Assembly (NCBI GenBank): GCA_024305405.1
Contig: JAKNDB010000107.1
Span: forward strand, 1,240,001-1,304,000
Direction of reading: 5' to 3'
From: Dirofilaria immitis
Lineage: Eukaryota > Nematoda > Chromadorea > Rhabditida > Onchocercidae
Length of the DNA: 64,000 nucleotides
Shown: one piece after another, positions 38,301 to 52,400 of the stretch
How positions within the stretch are numbered: position 1 is the stretch's first letter
How the letters are laid out: every line of letters starts with the position of its first letter
Program-made: the position numbers and the translations under genes
Notes under the pieces: model-generated
The model's input: the letters and a program-made list of their open reading frames with translations, nothing else
What the model was told of the DNA's origin: nothing
Databases searched by the model: none

Positions 38301-41300
38301 TTAGAGCAGGCTTATTTCAGTAGGCGTTTGAATAATACAGGTTAATATTATTCTTTCTTTTTATACAAATTCATTTCTTCCAGAAAAATAAGAAAATGTT
38401 GACTCAAAGAATTCGATAAAAGTGGAAAATCAATTTAGAGAATTTTAGATATTTCTTATTGTTCGTCTTAGACAAATTCTTCGTGTTATTTCGCCAAAAA
38501 AAAAGTCGATGTGTATGCCTTGAAGCACACTATTTTCTGCTAATATTTGATTCATATATATTCATCTCAAAGTAAAGCAACACTGACGATTATCTTGCTG
38601 CGAAAACCAAACTTAGAGTTAATTTAGACATAGATTTACATAATCTTCACCAACAGTGGTAGAGCTTGTATTATGACAATGATATCTTTTAAAATGTTTT
38701 AGAAGAATGTACTCTCCGTTAGAAAAACTGACTGGGAAGAGTTTATGCTTTTGGGCCATATCTTAAAACAAGCATTTTTATAAAAACTGATACAATATAA
38801 CTTTCCATCTATAATATAATAATCTTTACCATGTTAATCTTTCATGTTTTTGTCGCCTCATTATTGAACTCTGATTTTCCATCTGATTTAACTTATTTCC
38901 AAAAATTAGGTTTCGTATATTTATACATCCTCATCTTTTTTACAGAATCTAAGAGTATTACGGATGATTCATTGGGCATGTGTTGCGACACTCTTGATGA
39001 TTTTTCGCAAGTACTTCATGGTATGTCGCAGTATGGTAGCTTTCGACGTTTAGCATCCCTAAATTATAATGTAGCAGATGCGACAGCTGCATTATCCATT
39101 GTTTCAAGGTAGTGCATCTTTCGTTTGTGAGTATTTGTGTTAATATTAACGCATCGGATTACTGTAGACTTGGTCTAATGTTGTTCTGGGAGATAATACT
39201 GGTAGAAAAGAAGTAATATTTTTTTAGTTTAACTGAATATCACTATTGTGACTGAAGAAAGTAAAAATTAGAACCAGTATTCTTCAAAAATAAGAAACTA
39301 ATGCTTTTTTACTTTAGTGTGTTTTGATCGAAGTAATGCTATTGCAAAATGAAAACTATGTCTATGCTACTATAAATAAATATGTTCAAAACTTTAAAAA
39401 CGCTGATACTGGAAATTCAAATTTGAGCACGCTCATTTATAGGGAAATTTTTTTAGCATTGAGTTCGATAAAGATGGTGAATTTTTTATCCTAGCGGGGT
39501 TGCTAAACGTATAAAAGTGTATGAATTCCAATCAGTCATCAAAAACACAGATACTTTGCATTATCCTGTTACGCAACTTCAGTGTACTTCCAAAATCAGG
39601 TTATTGAATTTTTTTAGTTTTTACATTTCTTTATTAGTGATCCTGATATCAATTTTTTGGAAAATTGTGGAGAATTCTAATCTATTTGCAGTAATGTATC
39701 ATGGAACCCATACTGTAAAAATACTCTTGCAAGTAGTGATTACGATGGGACAGTGCAACTTTGGGATACTTCACTTGCAAAATCAATCAGACGTTATCAA
39801 GTCTGTCTTTCGTAATGATGCGATGTCGTTTCGTATAAATGACAATTTTTGAGCTAGCAAAGTCAATTTGTAGGACATTATTCTTTCTTAAAATTTCATG
39901 AAGCGTTTGTTTGCCAGAGATAAATTTTAATCTGATCTTAATTAATCCGGAATATTATTTTTATGAACACGAGAAGCGATGTTGGACCGTAGTCTTCAAC
40001 AGTGTTGATCCGCATTTGATGGCTTCTGGTTCTGATGATGCCAGAGTGAGTTTTGTTGATTATCACATTTTGAATAAGGTTCTCTGAATATTTAATAAAA
40101 ATATTTTATCAAGGAATAAAAGCGCAAACAAATTTATTCCTAATTATTTTGGTGGTTTTATAATTCAATGTTCTTTATCAATATATTATAGGTGAAACTT
40201 TGGTCAATCGGAGTGGATCGTTCAGTGGCAACAATTGACGCTAAAGTCAATGTATGTTGCGTTTGTTTCAGTCCAACACAGCGGAACTATCTTGTTTTTG
40301 GCTCTGCTGGTAGTGGCTTTTTTATTTTTGCGAATTTATTTGCTAAGTTATTAAATAATAAGATAGTGGATTCACAACGTTCGAGTGCTTTAATTTATTC
40401 ATATTTATTTTATCAAAGCGCTCAGTTCCAGTTGATCTAGACTTTGTAATGTATATAAAATTCAATAATAATAAAAAAAAATTTTTAATATATCGTAGAT
40501 CACTGCATTCATCTGTACGATATCCGAAAACCGCTAGAACCAGTTAATGTTTTTCGTGGCCATCGAAAAGCAGTATCGTATGTCAAATATTGTACCGAAA
40601 ATGAAGTCGTCTCTGCGTTAGTATTCGTCGCATCGCATTTCTTTTTGATTCTTTGATCACGTGAATCAGTCTATTTATTCGAGGAAATTGTATCCATGAT
40701 GTCATTTTGTACATTTATTTTATTTATTTCTAGAATTTAATTTAAAGAGCTACTCAATAAAAGGAAAGTTTAAACTTCCAAGTTTTTGTAAAAGTAATTT
40801 CAAAATAATGGAAAATGCAGATCTACCGATAGTAATCTTCGATTATGGGATGTAAGTAGTGGGAAGTGTATACGTACGATGAAAGGTCATCAAAACGAGA
40901 GAAATTTCGTGGGCCTAGCAACCGATGGTAATCATATCGTGTGTGGTAAGTTATGTGAAATTGAATAAAATAAACTGAATTGTTAATGTAATTTTTTTTT
41001 TTGGATAAGTTTGTAATGAGAATGGATTTGATGAGACTTTGTGAAATCTGGCTTCATTAAAGCTATAAAAAAATTATTATAGGATCGGAAAACAATCATC
41101 TCTATCTGTATCATAAGGGTTTATGCGATCCGTTAATGTGCTATGATTTTGGTCGTGCAGACAGTGCTCGCTCGACACTTCTGGCGACTGATTCTCCTTC
41201 TGATTTTGTATCTGCTGTTAGTTGGAAAAAGGTATATTTTGCCAGCAAATTATGTTATTAATGTGTGGGTCGGAACTAATTTTCAGTTATTTTGAAACTG

Positions 41301-41408
41301 AAGATCGGATTTTAATACATATTAACTTGCTGAAGAATATTTTAGAATTCAAACATTGTTGTGGCAGCGAATAGTCAAGGAACAACACATGTATTTGAAC
41401 TTATTTAA
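35344..41408 (+). CDS. COP1: E3 ubiquitin-protein ligase COP1
   Basis: RING ligase that targets transcription factors such as c-Jun and ETS factors, with DET1-CUL4 complexes in animals. Fourteen exons: 35344-35537, 35794-35853, 36139-36306, 36437-36686, 38115-38340, 38946-39108, 39457-39599, 39692-39800, 39965/39974-40045, 40192-40309, 40499-40616, 40821-40945, 41083-41231 and 41346-41408. The RING is complete: CPIC at 65-68, CGHSFCREC at 80-88, CPVC at 99-102. A coiled coil follows ([38 protein letters not shown]). Then [20 protein letters not shown] and the WD40 domain: [101 protein letters not shown]. About 656 residues (human ~731). Four frame breaks lie at homopolymers 36225-36229, 36505-36509, 36532-36536 and 39496-39499. 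Exon 9 lacks an AG in front of its conserved EHEKRCW. Confidence 0.93.
36687..38114 (+). other. Large COP1 intron
   Basis: 1.43-kb intron between the coiled-coil and the pre-WD40 exon. AT-rich; no exon-like or repeated sequence recognised. Confidence 0.6.
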
Positions 41409-43332
41409 CGTATTGTGCCTACTTTTCTCTATGAAATCGGTGAAATGGTAGACGTATTGTTTTATTTTGTTTTTTTGCAGAATACTTTTTTAAATCTCAT
41501 TTTTGTCTTTCAAGATAGTATTTAGGTATTACGTCATTTTTATTCAAAACTAATTTGATGGAATTTTTGAAATGAAACTTTACTGCCTTCCTCTTCATTT
41601 TTTTGTGATTTAGCAACGATGGATTGGTTTAACTTTTTAAGGCAGTGGAAAATTAGTTATTTATTTTTAAGAATACTTAAATTGCTTCGTAATTCGTAAC
41701 TTTGATTCTTGATTCATCATCAGTTGTGAAAGCAATGATAATTGTATTTTTACCTATTCAGTTAAATATTTTTTGCTTCAAGTACAGGAAAAATAAGAAA
41801 TTTTCATTTTTATAGTAAAACAACTTTTTTTATCTTTATATTATGGGTTTTTATCTAATATTACAATATTCTTTATAATTTAAATTGGCTGATTTTGCAG
41901 TGAATTTTGGATTCTAGATATTATTATACTATAATTCTTCAATGTGCTTTTGCAAAATCTTCAGTGAAAACTTAGCAGAATTGTTATTTGTAAATGTTGT
42001 ATTGTTTGCAGAGTTTCACATAATTTTATCTTTACAGCATTTTCGTTCATATCTGTTAATGATACAAGCCATTTCACTACAACAAAATTATCTATTTAAG
42101 ATTGAATAGATAGCTGGTAATTTGACATTGATAATTATAAATTACAAGGACAATTTGTTTTTGTTAGTATTAAGCCATACAGTATATATTTTTAGCTTCT
42201 TTAACTTGTAATTTGAGCTTACAATGTAATAATATTTTGTATCTATATAATATTAAAGTTAGTTGCTTTTGGATGATATCATGTAAATTGATCCGGTATG
42301 CTGGTGAGATTCAAAACATGCTTTTATTCCAATAAAATGAAAAATATGTCCATGCACATAATTGCATAATTATGAAACATCAATTAATCGTACATTATTT
42401 ACTTATGCGTCCCATTTTTTCAACAATTTCCCTTGAAATATACTTTCGTAAGTTATTTTCCAAAATTGGAAGAATGATACAACAGTGTGGTACAATCATT
42501 GGAGAATTTTTCCAAAGAAATTTAAATTGAAATAAATTTAAAATTTTTCTTACAAAGAAACGGAGCGCACGGATTACTGTGAGTCTATATCAGTGTATTG
42601 ATAATTTAATTTAATCATATCGTACAACGATATTCTCCAATGTTATCACAACTATCTTTATGTTCTTCCATTTTTTTTCTTTTCAATTTCATTGTTTTAT
42701 AAAAATCGATTAAGTATGATTGAAGTATATTTCTCATATCGAGAAATTTAACGGATATAATACTGTGTTACCATCAAATAGATATATACAAATATTTGAA
42801 TTTTTGAGGTATGTTTAATAAATAAGGTGAGGTGTTGCAATGGAACGCATGAGTAATAGCAATGATGAATTTTGAGTTTTGCTTGATAAGAAATAAAATT
42901 CAAAATTTGAGAAGTGATGGTAAAAATATTATCGCTCTAGCTATATACAAAAATATCAATATGTTGATAATAATAACAACATTTCTGATGGTAGTAATAA
43001 TGACGAAGATGCTGATAATAATTTTCATGATAGCGATAGTGCTGACAACGATGACAATGGAAAGATTTTGGAAAGACGATAACGTTGAGCAATTAGCTAA
43101 CGCAAATTTTATCAAAAAACAGTATCGGATCTACTGTCGAATTTTTTCCTTTTCGCTCATTGATCCTTCGTCAAAATATTGCGCATACTATAAGTTGGAG
43201 ATGAATTAAAGAAGGGATTTATTGATAAATATTGATTGTTAGAAAATAGATAAATCGATATGATATATTTAAGAATAATCAAAAATGAACCCTGATAAAT
43301 CTCAATTATTTACTATCTTACTCTTTCAAAAA
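41409..43332. other. Convergent intergenic region between COP1 and the K+ channel
   Basis: 1.9 kb. Presumed 3' UTRs of both genes. At 42950-43080 on the plus strand a GATAATAA/GATGAC-rich tract can be read as an Asn/Asp-rich frame (DNNNNISDGSNNDEDADNN), but low complexity makes it unconvincing. A last exon of the channel could also hide here. Confidence 0.45.
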
Positions 43333-46300
43333 TCAATGATATTTTATATTAATGAATGTATAAATTAGAGATATTATGATAACTAGTAATATTAAACATA
43401 CAGCATCTTCGATCCATCGAAATATATGAACATTATATGGAACATAGGGTTGCCTGATGAGATGTTCTTGAACTTCAAGAAATCGTTTCAAATCTTCTAA
43501 TGTTATACGCTCTTTGCTTGGTCTGCAACATATTATGAATAAAATTCTTTCCTTCATATTTCCTTATTGATTGATAATGATGATAAGACAAGAAAGATAG
43601 GTTTAGTTTATCAATTTTTAGGTTTTATTTTAGATTTAAAACATTAAATAATCAAGAAATGAATGATATTGTACGGAAATTTCCATTCTAATCTTCAATA
43701 TTTCATTTTTTTTGTTTATTTTTTCTGTCTCTTATTTCTTATTTATATCCAATATATTTGATAAATATTTTCAACAATTATTCAATTACTAATTGTTACA
43801 TCAAAATTAAAATATCTATTACTATTTATCTAAATTTTAAATTATCTAAAATAATCAAAAATGAAAGATTGTAATCTTTAAGATATACGAAAAATGCGCT
43901 AATTATATATATATTACTGTAATTGATAGTTATTAAATGATAAGCATTATTTATCAACTTTTATCTTCTCTCATCCATCATCATCTCCCTCATATCTTCG
44001 AAATTAAATCAAATTCTATTATGCCTATAAATACTGTATCCTACAGTAATGACAACATAAATATTTAATGTATAAATTCATAAAAGAATTTTATCAGACA
44101 TAAAATTATTTCAGTCGATATGAAATGGAGTATCGCTAAGAAATGTTATGTAAAAATATCTATAACCTTGTCTTTTTGAGAGCTGCAATAATCCTCATAG
44201 CTTCACGAATATCATCGCTAACACTTGCGAAACCACGACGCGCTCCACGAATCTTCCGACCGAAATAATGAAGTTTGGTGAATGTTCGTTTGAGTGTTGA
44301 ACTGCATAAATCTAATGATGCTGTTATCACTGCCAGACCAATTATCACATAAGCAATTACTAACTATAATCAATAATTATGATTAGATTTAATGAAATAA
44401 TTGATAAATTAAATAAAATTGATTTCCAAGAAAAATAAGTTTTTAGTTCATTCAACATTTTAGCCCAAAATATTCCCAAATTATTTTAGTATAGCTCATT
44501 CATTTCATAAGATAGATAAATCTAATTAATCGATTATCCATTTTCAATTATTATTGTTCTTTACAAAGATGAAAAAGAATTATAAATATATCTCTGAAAT
44601 TATAATAGTAAAAATTTTATTGTCAATAAAATAAAAAATAAAACTAACAGCCAAATAGAACTGATTCCTAACATGAATATTCCCGAGACCAATTGTTGTG
44701 ATAGTATTGAATGAAAAAAATACACCATGCATAAATGACCTATAAAATAAATCTGAATCATAATTTTGATTCAGATTTTTTTATTAAAATAATTAATTTA
44801 ATTCAATTTAATTTTTAAATCTTATTTCTTACATTCGATAATAGGATTATCATTTTTGCATATTCAATAATTCAATATGTATATATGTATTTATTGATTT
44901 ATATTTCAAAAAAATGTTTCTATTTATTTTTGAATATTCTAAGATTTTAATTCATTCTGATATCAAGTTTATCTTCCTTATTTTAACGCTTTAACTTTTT
45001 CACATGATAATATTGTTTATCTTTGATATAATAATGGCATTTATTTACTGTTTATTTTTAATATGATAATGATATTTATTTACTGTCTAGCTTTGATATG
45101 ATAATGGCATTTGCTTACTGTTTATTTTTAATATGATAATGATATTTATTTACTGTTTAGCTTTGATATGATAATGGCATTTGCTTACTGTTTATTTTTA
45201 ATATGATAATGATATTTATTTATTGTTTAGCTTTGATATGATAATGGCATTTGCTTACTGTTTATTTTTAATATGACAATAACATTTATTTACTGTTTAT
45301 CTTTAATGTGATAATGACATTTATTTTTATGTAATTATTCACTTACCATACAGGTCCTTTTTCAAAACTATTGAAAAGCATACTTCCAATAGCACAATAT
45401 CCGATAATTAATCCGAAATATGAAGCAATAGGAAGTTGTACTCGTCCTTCTTCATCATCATCTTCACCCAATACACTTTGTTGTCGAGTTGTTCGTCTTT
45501 TTCATATATATATATATATATATATATTTTTTTAAATCAATTTTTAATGATATAAGTAATTGCAACGATACTTTTAAATGATTCTAAAATGTAATAAGCG
45601 ATGAATAAATTGTGGCAAAATTTTATGAAAGAAAGATTTAATAAAATGAATTTAACCTAGAATCGATAGAATCATCATCATCCTTAAGCCAATCTCGAAC
45701 AGCATCTATCACCGAACCAATCCATTCAATTAATTCTAATAATTTGGTATATGATCGTATAACAATTTCTGATAGAAATTTACCGATATCAGCAGCAGTA
45801 ATAAACATCAGAGGTATACCAACAAGGCCGAAAAATACCGTAAACAATCGTCCTGGATCAGTACTTGGTGTTACATGATCGTATCCTTAAAAATAAAAGC
45901 CTAAATAGTTATCGTAATACTAATCATTAGTTTTATCAAATGTAATTTGATATTTGGATTCAGAGGAAGAAAAAAAAAAAAAGGAAAAATTATTACAATC
46001 TTAACAAACCAGTAGATGTGATAACGGTTAAAGCATATAATGCAGAAGCAGCAAACGACCATCGTGTAACAAGTTCTTCTTCTGAATCAGTCCATAATTG
46101 ACCAGTTAACGTGAAACGATCGTCATATTCGTGCGTACTTGACAATACTGATAGTAATGGACGTATTCGTCGTTCAACCTATAATTTCAGAATATCGCAT
46201 TTTAATTATAGTTGCGACAATTTTTTATGAATAATTTTATGATCGCAAATATTTTTGTGCTATTTAAATCATTCAAGAAAATTCTAATTTTAAGTAAATT

Positions 46301-46801
46301 TTATATAGATGAATATATTCCATTTATTTTCTCATCCTTTTATTTCACTATAATCAAAAACGACATTTTATTTCATTGATTATTCTATTCTTTCAGACAT
46401 ATATATATATATCAGAGATTTATTGATTATGAAAATAAAAATATCTTTAGATATCATCATACATCATATCTGTATGAATTGATATAGTCAAATTTTGATA
46501 TATCGTTGTTCAGGAAATTTTAAAACCATTTTATGATGGATAAAACACAATGTAACTCATAAAGTCTATTTTCAGGATTTTACATACCGATAATCGTGTA
46601 GTATTGGTTGTAACCTCAGGCATACAAATGCTGAAAGTTTCATTGATAATCATACTGTACAATTTCAAAACCTTTTGTAATTTCGATCGACGATTCTGTA
46701 AATTATTTTTATTAAATAAATTTTCTTTTTTATCAATGAGTTAAGGATGGTATCAATTATCAGAAGCATTTCTTGCATTTTACATTTTCAGATAGCAATA
46801 T

Positions 46802-46838
<37 letters not shown>

Positions 46839-49431
46839 ATAAAAAATTATCAATTGATAAAAATGAATAAGAAAAAGATTTCTATAATTTTACCTGTAAT
46901 TCGTTATCAGCTTCTAACCAAATAAATACCGAAGCACCGATAGCAATATATGTTAGCAATAATGTGATAAGACCAACATGAGGTATGAGGATTTTTATCA
47001 ACTAAATATAAAAATTAACATAAGCTATGAGGATTTTTATTAATTTATGATATGAGAATTTTTACAAAACAAAAATTTTTATAAAATCTATCCAAATTTA
47101 GTATTTATCAAAATAAATACGATATTTGATCTGTGTAAACTTATTTATCATAAAATCATTAAAAATTGCTATCATTACAAAAAGATTCAGAATACTTTAA
47201 TCTTATCGAAGAAACAATTGATCTTAAAGCAGAAAATTTTCAATAAAGTTGAAAATCGAGATTTTATTGTAATTCTGATTCTTATCATTATATTATCAAT
47301 CGATATCTTTTGAATATTGTATTCTAGAGATATGTAAATAATTTACAAAAAAAGAGAAAATATAAAACCTTGATAATACGATTTGAAAGTGAACCAGGTG
47401 GTAATTGTTCTTCAGAAATTACTGAATTACTTTCACCTGTCCTTAATGGATACTCATCCCATTTTACCTTGCCAACTGTCTCTAAAATTTTTAAAATATA
47501 ATTATCAATTTTAAAAAAATTTTATCAAAATAAAGAATCTGATAAAAATTATATTATATTTTATCATTGAAATTATTTGATAAATGATTTCAAGTTGAAT
47601 TCAATTGCTAATTGCTTATTTATTATCTTTTGATTTAAATTATTTTATAATTATAAATAATTAAGTATTAATTCAAATTTTGAATTAAATTATCTTTCAT
47701 TTAAAGCTTAAATTAAACTTTCAATTAATAATTTTATCAAACTTTTTTATATATTTAAAAATTAATAATTTTAAAAAAATTCAACTAACCAACTTAGAAG
47801 CATAGAATATTTTTAAACATTTTCCTAATAATCAAAACTAATCGATGAATCGTTTTATTCTTTTTCTTTTTCATATATCAAATCTCTTGGATTTGTTTTT
47901 TAGGAACTAATATTTATTATCATACGGAATCATTATCGTTATGTCAAATTCAAATATCATACATAACGAAACCTGAATTCATCAGCAGCTTAGACTTTTA
48001 CATTAGAAGTCAATTGATCAGAAATGATTGAATTAACTGATTAGCTAACTGTTTGCTTGAATTTAAAATATCAATAAAGAAAAAAAATCTTCGAAATTTT
48101 TTTATTCATTTCTTTCTATTCGTATTTGTTTATCGTCTTTTTTTTTTCTTTTTTTTAACATTCATCAACTAATGAGCAAAAATGATAGATGAGATATCAT
48201 TATTGACAATATGATATTATTTGTAAACATTAGTTAACATTTAATCATTATGATATGTTATTTTGATAATATTATTACTATAGCAATTGGATGATTTATT
48301 TGCTAAGCAAATACGAAAACGTTTTATCATTTCGATATGTTATTTTGATGATATTATTATCATTGCATAACTAATAATTAAAATAAGATCTATTGATCGT
48401 AGATCGATTGATCGAATATTTATTAGAAAATAATAATTAAATATATTTATAAGTATGATTTATATTATTTAATATATATTACTAACTTTTTATAACTTTT
48501 AACAATAACTTACAATAAACATTAAATTGAAATACAACACTAATTGATTATTATTTATTAATTATAAGTATGTGCAAATTTATTGTATTAGTAAAATTTA
48601 TTTTGCTATCACATATTGATACGATAATATCATATCATGTTTTTGGTGATATTATCAATCGTGATATTAAATGTTGAACATTGTGATAATTTAATTTCAA
48701 CTTTTACAATTTTATTTCTATCACATTACATTAATTACTTATTTCATAGATTATTTGTATGATTAAGCAAATTCAAAAGGAATATACTTAGATTTACTGA
48801 TAATATGATATCTATGATTTAATAGAAAAATTTCTCATAACAATCATACTTTTTGAATATAATGTAAAATAATAGATTATATAATCAACTATTTGTAGAA
48901 TTTAATTTTATCAAAATATTCAGCTAACATCTATTTGTGAGATAATTTTATACTTCAATAAAATACAATAATAAAATTTAACATCCAATTTTGTTTTTTT
49001 AATTAAATTGAAATATAATAACTTATAATTAATGCTTTCGCAATAGTTCAATTAGCAGTTGCGATATTCGCAAAAATATTTTATTTTATCGTTGCGTTAG
49101 ATAGGAAATTGAAATATTTGCATAAACTATCAAATAATTATTTCAAGAATTATCTAGAAAATGGATTTGAAAATTGATAAGAAGCAGTGAAGAATGTAGG
49201 AATTGAAGAAATTATGCGAAATAAAAATTGCAAACAATTAATCAACGACGAGAGTGAAAATAGCGATAAACTGAAACATTTCTCATAAATAATCTTTCTC
49301 CCATCAAATAAACTTATCAACTAAAACGATCAAAAATTTCAATAGTACTTAAGTATCTATGTCCACTTTTCAATAGTTTACATTAAAACTTTTAAAATCT
49401 ATGCATGTTAAAGTCGAGAGTATTATTATAC

Positions 49432-49475
<44 letters not shown>

Positions 49476-52400
49476 ATGATGATGATGATGATGATGATAT
49501 GATGATGATGATGATAATGATAATGATGATGATGATGATTAATTGCTTATTTTTAATGATTGATAAATTTAAAAGAAATCATTGAAATTTGATCGAATAA
49601 AAATTTTCTTAAAAAAGCATTTGCTATTTATATAGTAAACCTATAAAAAATTACTTATTTTTATTACTAATATTCATTTGATTGTATGAAAGAGAAGAGA
49701 AAAAAAACCTTTGCAATGCTTAATTTTAAAATAATCTAATTTCAATGATTTAATATAATCTGTTTCGCAGAAAACAAAATTTTTATCAATTTTATCAATG
49801 TATTCATAAAATGTAAAGATAATTTTCACCAAATATTTTTACTTCCTATTCCTTAAAAATATGTAATTAATTACGTTGCACTAAATAATGATTAGTTATC
49901 ATCGGGAAAATGTTTAAATCATATAGGCAACTGCTATAGCTAAATTTCAAATCTTAAATCGTTTCAACATAAGTAGAAACAATATCGTTGAAATTTCAAC
50001 TAATACCGAACAATCGATGTTATATTAATCATTATCTAATAAAACTCGAGAATGCTTTTTTTTTTTTTTTAATTTTGGCTATATCAATCTATTTAATTAG
50101 GCTATATTACCTTTCGAGGGAAGCATTGGATCCTCTCGATCTTGATATCCAAAGATGACTTCAAATAGTTTAAATAGATTTAAGAATACTTGAAATCTTC
50201 CCGATTTTAGTGTTCAATAATGATTTTAAATAGTTTAAATAGATTTAAGAATACCTGAAATTTTCTCGATCTTAAAGGACGACTCCTCCCGATTTTAGTT
50301 TCCAATGATAGTTTAAATAGATCTAAGGGCAAGTTTTTTTTTTTTTTATTACATTAAATTAGTAAATTTGATAGAATGAAATAAATTAATATATTTCATT
50401 TCATAGTTCACTACTGCAATGATATAATATTTATTGAACTTTTGTTTTATCAATATGTTCGGATGAGAAATATTTCTAATAAGTTTACTAATTAATCCCC
50501 TAAGTGACAGATGATTGGCATCAATACTGGATGTTTATTTGCATCTAATACGTTGTATTATTCTTAATAGCTTTCGAGATATTTAAATGTTTTATAGCAT
50601 TAAAATTTATCATTAAGACTTGATATAGCTTGACAGAGTTGAAAATCTTTTTGATGTTAGCAATTCAAATGTCTGCCATAAATTTTAACATTCAGAAATA
50701 ATGCTTGATTTAAATGACGAATGATAAGATATTCAAAAATTTGAAAACAAATAATTGTCAAAAAAAAAAAAAAAAAAAAGAAAAAAATAAATAAAGAAAT
50801 AGAGAGAAAGAGGCTAAGATGAGAAATTTTTAAATGTGCTATGCTTCGAGGATTTAACAAATAATAGCGCTTCTTCGAGAAAGAAAAAAAAAAATTGAAA
50901 TTTAAAAAAAAAAAAAAACGATGAATTTCACGATCGAGAAATAATTTCATTGGATATGTTAGAAAATATAATCAACGTTATATTTATAAAGCTAACATCA
51001 AAAAGCTTTTAATTTGTTATTACTTTAATGAACTGGTTATATTTAAAAATTGTTTGAAATAAATGACAATGACCCCGAAAATCAAACAATTCTTTTGGGA
51101 CCAATAACAAAGTATTTGAAAGCAAATGTCAGTTTATTCGATGTTTTGAAGTAATATTCATTCAATTTATCAAAATGGCTAATAATTGGTAAAAAAAAAA
51201 AAAAAAGGAAAAGGAAATTTAGCATTTTTATGATTTCACATAAAGGAAGTGCTATTTGAGAGGGCAAAAAAATTTGTTATGTTTTTTTATTTATTTATTT
51301 TATTTTAATTTTTTTTTAAAATAAATATATCAAATTGTTGTTTTCTTTTAATTTTGATTTTCTAATTATTTCTTTGTTTATGAAATGAATTTTTATTATT
51401 TTCAATAACAAATTGTGCTTATATCTTTTATTTTCTTTTTTTTTTAAATTAAAAACAATTGGAATGGTTTTTGAAAAGTTCGTCTTGCGTAATTGTAAAG
51501 AATTTTATTAAATATTATTATTTATGATTGTTTATTTATAATTTGTTCATTAAAGAATGTAAATAATTTTTTTATCTGATAACACATCTTAGTTATGAAG
51601 AAAATTTGATAACAAAAGATAAAGTAAATATTAAAATTTAATTATTTATGATTGTCATGAAGAATCGACTAAATAATTCTTTTCCGACAACTTATTATCC
51701 TTTGGTTTCAGAAAATTCAACAACAACAAGTAAACAGTTTTGCTAACAAAAGTGCTTTTTTTTCTCTCTCAATACATCATCATCATCATCATCATCATTA
51801 TTATTATCATTATCAATGTTATCATCATTATTATTATTATTATCAACAATAAATCATATGTAATATTTCGTTGAATCAATCAATTGTTTATGTTTTATGT
51901 TTTTCGATGTTTTGTTTTTGTTTTTTTTTTTTTTTTTTTTATTTTCTTCAAACAACAATATCGATGTAATTAATTATTATTATTATTTTCAATCATTTTA
52001 TCATCGAACAAAAAAGAAAAAATGAAGAAAAAAAAAAAGACTTTTATGCAATAATACGTAAAACATATCATTGCATAATAATTTTTCAAAACTTATTAGT
52101 TTACAACTTTAAAAGTGTGAAACATTTAGCAGTAGCAGCTAACAGAAGTAGCACAAGTAGCAGCTGTTCAATAAAAAAAAAAACTTTTCATTCATATTTT
52201 TTCTAACTTAACTGACCTACGAAATTCAATCTGTCTATTAGTACAATTTAACATTCTTCCTTTTTTTTTTTTTTTTTTTTTAAATGTTTCGTCATCAGTT
52301 TAAATATTTTGATTTTAGGAAAAAAAAGCCAATTTTATGGCAAATAGATCGAATCAAAGCTGGGCTTTAAATTTACATTAAATTAAATTAAGAATTGAAG

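Noticed and set aside
42862..43209. 115-codon plus-strand frame in the COP1 / K+ channel spacer
   Set aside because: Low-complexity GATAAT-rich DNA; the alternative frame gives Asn/Asp runs. No start context, splice structure or family match.
43333..43401. Hydrophobic C-terminal extension of the K+ channel (CLILLVIIISLIYTF)
   Set aside because: Starts exactly at a donor-like GTATGT and looks like intron read-through; kept only as the provisional gene end because no further exon could be identified.
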